Of a DNA stretch of 64,000 nucleotides, positions 1 through 6,712 are shown piece by piece. Position 1 is the stretch's first letter; every line of letters begins with the position of its first letter. The position numbers and the translations under genes were made by a program. The stretch is from Bradyrhizobium sp. 4 (lineage in GTDB: Bacteria > Pseudomonadota > Alphaproteobacteria > Rhizobiales > Xanthobacteraceae). Under the pieces are notes generated by a model. It had not been told where the DNA came from and made no database searches. It saw only the letters and a program-made list of their open reading frames with translations. The stretch is from positions 806,001-870,000 of the forward strand of contig NZ_CP064686.1 in the NCBI RefSeq assembly GCF_023100905.1. Direction: 5' to 3'.

Positions 1-182
1 AATGACTTTTGGAATCAGGGGCGCTGCTTTTAGCGGCAACCGCCTGCCTATCCGAGTAGCGTTTGCGTGAGTAGGGACATTCGCGTCGGGCGACGCAAAT
101 TTGGCGGGGCGCCCGCGGGTGTCGAATTCCGAAAGATGCGCTTGCGGGACCTATGACGAAATTTTCTAACGCGCGCTAGCCG

Positions 183-638
183 CTACTCGGCAGGTTCAGC
201 CGAGGCATCGTCGGGTACGCCGGCGCGGCTCGCCATGATCCCGAGGGCGACGCCGCCGATCGCCAGGATCGGCAACAACCGCTTGATCCCGATGGCGCGA
301 ACGATCTGGAGTCCGGTGGCGAGCAGCATGGGGTCCGCGAGCATGCTCGAGGCCGCCGACCTCGTGGCGCGCTCGGCTGCGATATGAGCTTGCTTGCGCA
401 GCTGCCGTTTGTAGACCCAATAGCTCACCGCTGCGGTCAGGGTCAGCAGAAAGAAAATGCCTGCACCGGCGAGGCAGGCTTGCACCGGTCCATATTTGTT
501 GAGCACAGAAATGAACGCTGCCGCGCACAGGAAGCACGTGGTGATGAAGAGTGCGAGCGCCGCGCCTGCTGCCAGCGATGTCAGCCGCACAGTAGTACCG
601 GTGGATGCGCTGATCCCGTCGATGATGCGCTGAAACAT
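183..638 (-). CDS. YqjE/holin-X-like small membrane protein
   Basis: Predicted 151-residue inner-membrane protein. Two hydrophobic segments lie near residues 20-45 and 55-80, followed by a basic amphipathic stretch and a third hydrophobic segment near residues 120-137. The start at 638 is preferred because GAGGAG sits 8 bases upstream; an in-frame codon further upstream has no such site. It follows the DUF883 gene on the same strand by 76 bases, the same order as yqjD-yqjE in enterobacteria, where the proteins are membrane and stationary-phase associated. Its transcription probably comes from the EcfG-type promoter upstream of the DUF883 gene. The family assignment rests on topology and gene order, so function is unknown. 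Confidence 0.7.
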   Translation of the reverse strand: MFQRIIDGISASTGTTVRLTSLAAGAALALFITTCFLCAAAFISVLNKYGPVQACLAGAGIFFLLTLTAAVSYWVYKRQLRKQAHIAAERATRSAASSMLADPMLLATGLQIVRAIGIKRLLPILAIGGVALGIMASRAGVPDDASAEPAE

Positions 639-714
639 GGCCTTGCTCCTCAGATCCCCACAAGCCGGCACCGGCGGCGCCGCTGCGCCACCGTCTCAAT
701 ACCCGTTCGCGATC

Positions 715-1086
715 TCAGCGACGCCAGACCGCGCCGATCAGGAAGCCGATGCCGAGCGCGAGCCCGACGGTCGCGAGCGGCCGCTGCGTGATCGCGTCCT
801 CCAGCGTCTCCTCGATCGAGCCATAGGCCTCCTGTGCCGCGCCCATCATCGCGCTGCCGCGTTCCGACATATCGTCGATCGCGGAATCCACGTTTTCGCG
901 CGCCTGGCTATAGCCGCGGCGGGCTTGCTTGCTGGAGGAGTTGGCAAAAGTATTGAGCGCGTCGGTGATCTGATCGGTGAGGGCGGCGATATCGCTTTTC
1001 ACGGCTGCTACATCCTTCTCGAGGCGTTCTCGGGTGGCTTTGTCGGTCCAGTCTCTCATCCCGGCTTCGGCATTGGTGGCGGACAT
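715..1086 (-). CDS. DUF883 (ElaB/YqjD-like) membrane-anchored protein
   Basis: Predicted 123-residue protein with a long charged helical region at residues 10-95 and a single C-terminal transmembrane segment ending in GAVWRR. This is the layout of DUF883/ElaB/YqjD proteins, which tether to the inner membrane by the C-terminus and bind ribosomes in E. coli. The start at 1086 (MSATNAEAG) has GGAG 8 bases upstream; the frame upstream of it is not protein-like. A perfect EcfG-type promoter lies 39 bases before the start, so it is probably part of the general stress response. The YqjE-like gene follows downstream. Confidence 0.8.
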   Translation of the reverse strand: MSATNAEAGMRDWTDKATRERLEKDVAAVKSDIAALTDQITDALNTFANSSSKQARRGYSQARENVDSAIDDMSERGSAMMGAAQEAYGSIEETLEDAITQRPLATVGLALGIGFLIGAVWRR

Positions 1087-1124
1087 CGGGGGCTCCGAGC
1101 TGTTGACGGTTGAGACAGCCGGGA

Positions 1125-1149
1125 AACGTTTCGTCGTCGGGTAAGTTCC
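1125..1149 (-). promoter_or_regulatory. EcfG-type general stress promoter
   Basis: Reading the minus strand, GGAAC (1149-1145) is followed by 16 bases and then CGTT (1128-1125). This is an exact match to the alphaproteobacterial EcfG consensus GGAAC-N16/17-CGTT. It lies in the 78-base gap between the AI-2E permease stop and the DUF883 start, so it should drive DUF883 and the YqjE-like gene. Confidence 0.75.
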
Positions 1150-1164
1150 GTTCACGGAAACCGG

Positions 1165-2253
1165 TCAGTCCTGCGGGAGCTGCGGCGAATCCTGCGGCAG
1201 CAGATGCTCCTTCAGAATCAGGGCGACGATCAGCAGCGGCGACGACAGGAACGCGCCCATCGGGCCCCACAGCCAGGTCCAGAACGCCAGCGCCAGCAGC
1301 ACCGCGAGCGCATTGAGCGCCAGCCGCCGGCCGATGATGGTCGGCGTGACGAAATGTCCCTCCAGGAAGGTGATGCCGCCAAAGGCGAGCGCCGCCATCA
1401 GGCCGCCGCTGACGGTCGGGAAAGTGACCAGTCCCACCACGACCAGAATGGCGAACATGGCCACCGGTCCGATGATCGGAATGAAATTGAGGGTGGCCGC
1501 GAGCGCGCCGAGGCCAGCCGGATTGGGCATTCCGGTGAGCGCGCAGACAATGCCGGCGGCGACGCCGACGCCGACATTGATGAGGGTCACGGTCAAGAGG
1601 TAGTTGCCGAGATGGACCTCGATCTCGTTGAGGATGCGAAGCGTGCGCAGCCGTGCCTCATGATCGCTGAAGGTCATGATCATCGCCCGTCGCAGGTCCC
1701 GCCAGCTGGCGATGAACAGGATCAGGGTGACGAAGAACAGCAGGAATTCGGTAAAGGTCGGTGACAGGAATTCGATCGTCGGCTGCACCCAATCGAATTT
1801 CGGCATCTGGAAACTTGGCAATCCCTCCGAGCCGCCGAGCATCATCTGCAGCTCCCGCCACAGCGCCAGCGGCCGGTCGAACACGTGGACCTTGTCTTTC
1901 AACTGCGCGCCGAGTTCGGGCAGGCGCGAGCTCCATTCCATCGCTGGCGAGGCGATCAGCGCGACGATGAAGCCGACCACGGCGGTCACCGCGAACACGA
2001 TCAGCGCGGCGGCGAGGCTCCGCGGCACTTTCCGTTTCTCCAGGAAGGTCGCCGCCGGTGAGAGCATCGTGCCGGTGACGAACGCCATCACGACAGGCAG
2101 AAAGAACGCTTTTCCGACATAGAGCACCGCGACGATTGCAATGAGGAGCAGTCCGGCGAGCGAGAAGGCAACGAGCTCGGTGCGGCGGATCACCGGGGGG
2201 AGCTCGCCGTGGCTCTCGGGAAGCGGGGTGCCGTCGCCGTTGCCGGAAGTCAT
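1165..2253 (-). CDS. AI-2E family (PerM-like) permease
   Basis: Predicted 362-residue polytopic inner-membrane protein of the AI-2E transporter family. Hydrophobic segments appear near residues 25-60 and 75-100, and several more fill residues 165-345. The conserved family region containing VGVGVAAGIVCALTGMPNP and NFIPIIGPV is present. Members export small molecules or ions; the substrate cannot be read from sequence. The start at 2253 (MTSGNGDG) is chosen because the upstream frame is Arg/Pro-rich and unlike the family, although no strong ribosome binding site is visible. It is the first gene of the leftward group but has an independent stress promoter behind it. Confidence 0.88.
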   Translation of the reverse strand: MTSGNGDGTPLPESHGELPPVIRRTELVAFSLAGLLLIAIVAVLYVGKAFFLPVVMAFVTGTMLSPAATFLEKRKVPRSLAAALIVFAVTAVVGFIVALIASPAMEWSSRLPELGAQLKDKVHVFDRPLALWRELQMMLGGSEGLPSFQMPKFDWVQPTIEFLSPTFTEFLLFFVTLILFIASWRDLRRAMIMTFSDHEARLRTLRILNEIEVHLGNYLLTVTLINVGVGVAAGIVCALTGMPNPAGLGALAATLNFIPIIGPVAMFAILVVVGLVTFPTVSGGLMAALAFGGITFLEGHFVTPTIIGRRLALNALAVLLALAFWTWLWGPMGAFLSSPLLIVALILKEHLLPQDSPQLPQD

Positions 2254-2413
2254 ACGTTCACTGGGAAGGACGCGCACAATACCTCTCCGGCACGGAGTCT
2301 TCGGTCCGCGCGCCCAAGGACCAGGAGAGAACGTCCAAGCGCCCTGCGGGTTCCATCGCGGCTTCGTGAAGAAATGCTCGCTTGACTGTGACGTCGCTGC
2401 TGCATCCGGCAAG

Positions 2414-2439
2414 GGAACTTGTATCGGCTCGACCGCGTT
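2414..2439 (+). promoter_or_regulatory. EcfG-type general stress promoter
   Basis: GGAAC at 2414-2418, a 17-base spacer and CGTT at 2436-2439 match the EcfG consensus exactly. The element ends 48 bases before the L,D-transpeptidase start and points toward it. Confidence 0.75.
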
Positions 2440-2487
2440 GATCGGACCAGAGCATCACCCTGATGCAGGTATCCAACGGGGCAGCAC

Positions 2488-3291
2488 ATGACGAAGTTCT
2501 CTGCAGTCCGACGCCGCTTATCGCCGCGCCGCATCACCGCATTCGCGTTCGCAACGGCTTTGCTGGCGGTGCCGTTCGGCGCCGCAAGCGCACAGACACT
2601 GGGCTACACCTATCCGCAGGATCAGGCCTACCCGCAGGACCAGGGCTATTCGCAGGGTTATGCAAACCAAGGCTATGCGAACCAAGGCTATGCAAGCCCG
2701 AACGCGCAGGCCTCCGACGAGGATGCCGTGCTGCCCGATCGCCTGCGCAAGCAGATTGTCAGCTTCGACCGCAGCGAGCCGGCCGGTACCATCGTCATCG
2801 ATACCAATAATACTTATCTTTACTATGTGCTCGGCCAGGGCCGCGCCATCCGTTATGGCGTCGGTGTCGGGCGCGAGGGTTTCACCTGGTCGGGCGTGCA
2901 GAGCGTCAGCCGCAAGGCGGAGTGGCCTGATTGGCATCCGCCGGCTGAGATGATCGCGCGCCAACCCTATCTGCCCCGCTTCGTCGCTGGCGGCCCCGGC
3001 AATCCGCTCGGCGCGCGTGCGATGTATCTCGGGTCGAGCGAATACCGCATCCATGGCACCAACGATCCTACCACGATCGGCAAGTTCGTCTCATCCGGCT
3101 GCATCCGCATGACCAATGAGGACGTCACCGACCTGTTCGGCCGCGTCAATGTGGGTGCAAAGGTCGTTGTGCTGCCCAAGAACGCGCCGGTGATGGCCAA
3201 AGGCGGGGATCCCGTGCGCAAGCGTCCGGCCGTGACGGCGCTGCCCTCGGGCCGTCAGGCGCTGAACATTTCGAATTCGGCCGTAAACTAA
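2488..3291 (+). CDS. L,D-transpeptidase (YkuD domain)
   Basis: Predicted 267-residue periplasmic enzyme that forms 3-3 peptidoglycan cross-links or attaches proteins to peptidoglycan. A signal peptide ends near residue 35 (AASA-QT). Residues 38-70 are a low-complexity Tyr/Gln/Gly linker with repeated YANQG units. The YkuD domain occupies roughly residues 97-235 and shows the catalytic pattern H189-G followed by SSGC205IRM, with Cys205 as nucleophile. The start lies 48 bases behind an EcfG promoter, suggesting stress-induced wall remodelling. The DUF2865 gene begins 17 bases after its stop and is probably cotranscribed. Confidence 0.92.
   Translation: MTKFSAVRRRLSPRRITAFAFATALLAVPFGAASAQTLGYTYPQDQAYPQDQGYSQGYANQGYANQGYASPNAQASDEDAVLPDRLRKQIVSFDRSEPAGTIVIDTNNTYLYYVLGQGRAIRYGVGVGREGFTWSGVQSVSRKAEWPDWHPPAEMIARQPYLPRFVAGGPGNPLGARAMYLGSSEYRIHGTNDPTTIGKFVSSGCIRMTNEDVTDLFGRVNVGAKVVVLPKNAPVMAKGGDPVRKRPAVTALPSGRQALNISNSAVN
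2644..2697 (+). repeat. In-frame 15-bp tandem repeat in the L,D-transpeptidase linker
   Basis: About three near-identical 15-base units encode the repeated pentapeptide YANQG just after the signal peptide. Such tracts can change copy number by slippage and would alter the length of the periplasmic linker. Confidence 0.7.
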
Positions 3292-3308
3292 GGGTCGCGT
3301 GAGGTCAC

Positions 3309-3962
3309 ATGAAGAGACGTTCGATCGGCAAACTCGCCGGTGGCGCGGCGGCATTCGTCGCCGTTGCCTCCTTCGGCCTCGCGCTGACCCCATCGGCCCA
3401 TGCGGAGGACTTTTTCTCGGCCCTGTTCGGCGGCTTCCGCGGGCGGCCGGCGCCGGAGATTCGCATGCCGTTCCAGACCGATGACATGCCGCGCTACGAC
3501 ACGCCGCGCCAGCGGGCCTCCTACGGCGGCGGCACGGCCTATTGCGTGCGCGGCTGCGACGGACGTTATTTCCCGGCGCAGGGAAATGATTCCGAGAGCA
3601 AGGCGCAATCCTGTAAGAGCTTCTGCCCCGCCTCGGAGACCTCGCTGGTCTATGGCGGCAACATCGAGGACGCGACGACGGACAAGGGGAAATCCTATTC
3701 CGACCTGCCCAACGCGTTCCGCTATCGCAATGAGATTGTCGCAGGCTGCACCTGCAACGGCAAAGATCCGGTCGGGCTCGCTCAGGTCAAGGTCGACGAC
3801 GATCCCACCTTGCGCAAGGGCGACATCGTCGCGGGCGCCGACGGTCTGGTGGTCGCCAGCCGCAATGCGAACGACCGCCGCGGTGTCGCGATGAATTTCT
3901 CCCCGTTGCCGGATTCGGTGCGCGCAAGGTTCCGCCAAGTGCCGGTAGTGGCGAAGGAGTAA
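3309..3962 (+). CDS. DUF2865 secreted cysteine-containing protein
   Basis: Predicted 217-residue secreted protein with a signal peptide at residues 1-31 (AHA-ED). The DUF2865 region follows, with YCVRGCDGRYFP, a second pair in CKSFC and a third in CTC, which suggests disulfides. The family is common in Bradyrhizobiaceae and has no established function. It sits 17 bases downstream of the L,D-transpeptidase and probably shares its EcfG promoter, so an envelope-stress role is plausible but inferred only from context. Confidence 0.85.
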   Translation: MKRRSIGKLAGGAAAFVAVASFGLALTPSAHAEDFFSALFGGFRGRPAPEIRMPFQTDDMPRYDTPRQRASYGGGTAYCVRGCDGRYFPAQGNDSESKAQSCKSFCPASETSLVYGGNIEDATTDKGKSYSDLPNAFRYRNEIVAGCTCNGKDPVGLAQVKVDDDPTLRKGDIVAGADGLVVASRNANDRRGVAMNFSPLPDSVRARFRQVPVVAKE

Positions 3963-4006
3963 CCCTCAACGTCGTCTTGGCGAAAGCCAGGACGACGTTG
4001 AGGGTG
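3963..4006. terminator. 20-bp hairpin between convergent genes (repeat-derived)
   Basis: Arms 3963-3982 and 3987-4006 pair over 20 positions with one G-T and a GAAA loop. The core (GTCGTC, TGGC-GAAA-GCCA, GACGAC) resembles the stem found at 26519 and 42491. It begins at the DUF2865 stop and precedes the end of the chemoreceptor gene on the other strand, so it can stop transcription from both sides. There is no T tract, so it may be primarily a repeat element. Confidence 0.7.
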
Positions 4007-4037
4007 TGGGGCGCGGCTCTCTTTTTAACGGCCTACG

Positions 4038-6131
4038 CTACGCCGCGCGGATCTTGCCGAGGAAGTCGCTGACCTCATCGCCGAGCTGGCGGCTCTGGCT
4101 CTCCAGCATCTCGGAGGCGTGTTTTACGTTGTCAGCGGCGGCTGCGGCAGCGTCGGCATCGGATTTGACGCCGGTGATGTTGTCCGAGACGTTCTTGGTG
4201 CCCTGCGCCGCAAACTGGGTGCTGCGGGTGATCTCTTGCGTGGCCGCTCCCTGCTCCTGCACGGCGGCGGCGATCGCGGTCGCAACCTCGTTCACTTCGC
4301 CGATGATGCCGCCGATGGTCTGGATCGCGCTGATGGCATCGCCCGCGACCTTCTGGATGTCGGCGATCTGCTCGGAGATCTCCTCGGTTGCCTTGGCCGT
4401 CTGGCTCGCCAGCGACTTCACCTCGGAGGCGACCACGGCAAAGCCGCGCCCCGCTTCGCCTGCGCGGGCCGCCTCGATCGTGGCGTTGAGCGCGAGCAAA
4501 TTGGTCTGCTGCGCAATGGTGTTGATCAGGCCGACAACCTCGCCGATGCGGCCGGCCGACTTCTGAAGTCCCTGGACCGTGCCGTCGGTGTCGCGCGCCT
4601 GGGTCACGGCGCGGCTGGCGATGCCTGCGGCATGCGCGGCCTGCTGGCTGATGTCGTTGATCGAGGCGCTGAGCTCCTCCGCGGCGGCGGCGACGCTGTC
4701 GACGCTCATGGACGCGTCATTGGAGGCCTTGCCCGCGACCTGGACGCGGTCGTTGGTCTGCCGCGATACCGCGGAGAGATCGCCCGAGGTCTTGCGCATT
4801 TCACCGGAGGCTTCGCTCAATTCGCCGAGCGTTTTGCGCACCGCGCCCTCGAACTCGCCGACATAGGTCTCGACCGCGCGCTGGCGCGCCGAGGCGCCCG
4901 CATTGCGTTCGCGCTCCTGCGCCTCGATCGTGAGCTTCTCGTTGGCCTGCTGCTTGAAGGTCTCCAGCGCGCCGGCAAGCGCGCCGATCTCGTCGTTGCG
5001 GTCGAGATAGCCGCTGTCGACGGCAAGATCGCCGCCGGCGACCTTGAGCATGGCGTCGCGAATGGTGTTGAGCGGGGTGATGACGCGGCGGCTGACCAGC
5101 ATGATCGCGCCGACGGCAAGGCCGATAGCGAGCGCCAGCAGCGTAAGCTGTACGATCAGCGCGCGCTGTGCGGCGCCGCGCTGCTCCTGCGTGTGGATCT
5201 TGGCAGCATCGAGTGCACCTTCTGCCACTGCGACCGCGCTCGCCATGCGACCGACCGTGAGCGGGCTCCATTGGTTCGCCGTCATCTCGGGCTTCTCACC
5301 CTTGACCAGCGCGTCCGCGAGACGGTCGCGCAAGGCCAGATATTGCGGCTCGAAATAAGAGGACTTTGCAGAGGCCATCGCGGAAGCGAGTCCCGCCGGC
5401 AACTGCATGCCGGACGTCGACAACTCCAGCGCCTTCCACATCGCGCTCGTGCCGCCGACATGTTGGGTATAGGCGTAGCGGCCTTCCGGCGTGATTTTGC
5501 CGGCGGCAAGCCCGGTCGAGACGATCAGCGACGCCTCACCCGCGGTGTTGCGGAGCAGCCAGGCGTTCTGCTTGATCGACAGGAGCTGGTCGATCGCGGC
5601 GTCCTGGTGATTGACGGTGGCGGCCAACGTGTTCGAGAGCTTGTCGAGCGTGTCGAGCAGGCCCTGCGTCGTCTCCATGTATTCCTTGGGCAGGCCGGCG
5701 CGGCGCTGCTCCTTCGGCTTGGCCACGTCCTCCCAGAACTGCTTCTGCTCCTCGATCAGCAGCTTGTAGAGGCGCGCGAGCTCCGGTACCAGCGTACCCG
5801 ATTGCGGAAAGTCGATGGTCGGCAGCAGCTCGAGCGCGCGCGCCATGGCGGGCATCTGCGCGTCACGCAGCGCGCGCAGATATTTCTCGATCTCGCCGTC
5901 CATCTGCTCGGTCGCGTTCAGGAGGCGGACCGTGGTCGAGCGATCGGTGCGCAGATTGTGCATCGCCTTGAACAGATCGGCGGACGTGTCGGCGATCTGG
6001 GAGATGCGGTTGGCGGTCTTCAGGCGATCCCAGGACTCGTAGGCGGTGAGCGAGAGTGCGATCACCACGCAGACCGACGTGATCGCGATCACCGCCTTCA
6101 GCAGCGCGGATACGGTCAGACGATTCAGCAT
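4038..6131 (-). CDS. Methyl-accepting chemotaxis protein
   Basis: Predicted 697-residue transmembrane chemoreceptor. TM1 lies at residues 9-31, a large helical periplasmic sensing region follows, TM2 is near residues 323-343, HAMP near 345-400, and a cytoplasmic coiled coil ends with the signalling tip near 530-575. The tip contains IAQQTNLLALNATIEAARAG and GRGFAVVASEVK, the CheA/CheW-binding hairpin. The start at 6131 has GGGGGA 9 bases upstream and places TM1 at the N-terminus. No chemotaxis genes adjoin it, so it is an orphan receptor; the ligand is unknown. Confidence 0.93.
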   Translation of the reverse strand: MLNRLTVSALLKAVIAITSVCVVIALSLTAYESWDRLKTANRISQIADTSADLFKAMHNLRTDRSTTVRLLNATEQMDGEIEKYLRALRDAQMPAMARALELLPTIDFPQSGTLVPELARLYKLLIEEQKQFWEDVAKPKEQRRAGLPKEYMETTQGLLDTLDKLSNTLAATVNHQDAAIDQLLSIKQNAWLLRNTAGEASLIVSTGLAAGKITPEGRYAYTQHVGGTSAMWKALELSTSGMQLPAGLASAMASAKSSYFEPQYLALRDRLADALVKGEKPEMTANQWSPLTVGRMASAVAVAEGALDAAKIHTQEQRGAAQRALIVQLTLLALAIGLAVGAIMLVSRRVITPLNTIRDAMLKVAGGDLAVDSGYLDRNDEIGALAGALETFKQQANEKLTIEAQERERNAGASARQRAVETYVGEFEGAVRKTLGELSEASGEMRKTSGDLSAVSRQTNDRVQVAGKASNDASMSVDSVAAAAEELSASINDISQQAAHAAGIASRAVTQARDTDGTVQGLQKSAGRIGEVVGLINTIAQQTNLLALNATIEAARAGEAGRGFAVVASEVKSLASQTAKATEEISEQIADIQKVAGDAISAIQTIGGIIGEVNEVATAIAAAVQEQGAATQEITRSTQFAAQGTKNVSDNITGVKSDADAAAAAADNVKHASEMLESQSRQLGDEVSDFLGKIRAA

Positions 6132-6339
6132 CGAAGTCCCCCAATTCCCATTACAAAATGCGTGAAGTCGCCCGGCAACATCGGAAAAGTGGGCGCACGC
6201 AAGACCAGGCAATCGCATGCCGTTTGTGGCTCAGGGCCCAAACGGTGACTGCATCTGAAAGGAAAAGGGTAAAGTTTTAGGCAGGCCGGCTGACGGTAGA
6301 AGTACGTATTTACTAGAAGTTGCAGAGGGTTGCGTCGAT

Positions 6340-6364
6340 GGAACCAAGCCGGGAGTTGCGCGTT
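6340..6364 (+). promoter_or_regulatory. EcfG-type general stress promoter
   Basis: GGAAC at 6340-6344, a 16-base spacer and CGTT at 6361-6364 match the EcfG consensus exactly. It lies 42 bases before the 51-residue membrane peptide at 6406. Confidence 0.72.
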
Positions 6365-6405
6365 AGGAGACCGTCAGCAATTTTGCCTAAAGGGGGGTCC
6401 TAGCG

Positions 6406-6561
6406 ATGCTGGTCGGCGTACTCGTCACCTTTCTCGTCGTCATTCTCGTACTTTACCTCATCAACATGCTGCCGATGGACGGCCGCGCCAAGCAGATCGC
6501 GCGCGTCGTCGTCATCATCATCGGCATCGTGTCGCTGCTGAAATATCTGGCCGTGTTCTAG
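6406..6561 (+). CDS. 51-residue membrane protein (Thivi_2564-like)
   Basis: Small protein with two hydrophobic helices (residues 2-22 and 32-50) joined by a short polar loop NMLPMDGRAKQ. The loop with PMDG followed by a basic residue and a second helix resembles the Thivi_2564 family of small membrane proteins, whose function is unknown. A strong AGGGGGG motif lies upstream of the ATG and an EcfG promoter lies 42 bases before it, which supports a real stress-regulated gene despite the short length. Confidence 0.75.
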   Translation: MLVGVLVTFLVVILVLYLINMLPMDGRAKQIARVVVIIIGIVSLLKYLAVF

Positions 6562-6570
6562 CCGCGCTTT

Positions 6571-6657
6571 CGTAGTCCGGACGGATCGCAGCGCAATCCG
6601 GGTCTTGCCCCAAACCATAGCGGCCCCGGATTACACTTCGCTCCATCTGGGCTACGG
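6571..6657. repeat. Palindromic intergenic repeat, CGTAGYCCGG family, copy 1
   Basis: The ends CGTAGTCCGGACGGATCGCA and the complement of TCCATCTGGGCTACG form an imperfect 87-base palindrome. A second copy at 29391-29477 has the same length and the same terminal motif. It sits between the 51-residue gene and the malate synthase terminator. Confidence 0.7.
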
Positions 6658-6667
6658 CTCCAACAAA

Positions 6668-6693
6668 AAAGCCCCGGCGTGAGCCGGGGCTTT
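6668..6693 (-). terminator. Rho-independent terminator of glcB
   Basis: An 11-bp stem (6668-6678 with 6683-6693, loop of 4) is followed on the minus strand by a run of six T. It lies 20 bases after the malate synthase stop codon. Confidence 0.85.
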
Positions 6694-6712
6694 GCTGCTC
6701 GGTGATTCGGGC

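Noticed and set aside
1..182. Possible gene or RNA at the left edge
   Set aside because: No open frame with ribosome site, RNA fold or repeat was recognised in this stretch.
4119..6248. Long open frame opposite the chemoreceptor gene
   Set aside because: It is an Arg/Gly/Ala-rich antisense frame typical of high-GC codon bias, with no ribosome site, conserved motif or signal; similar frames lie opposite glcB, cysNC and the RND pump.
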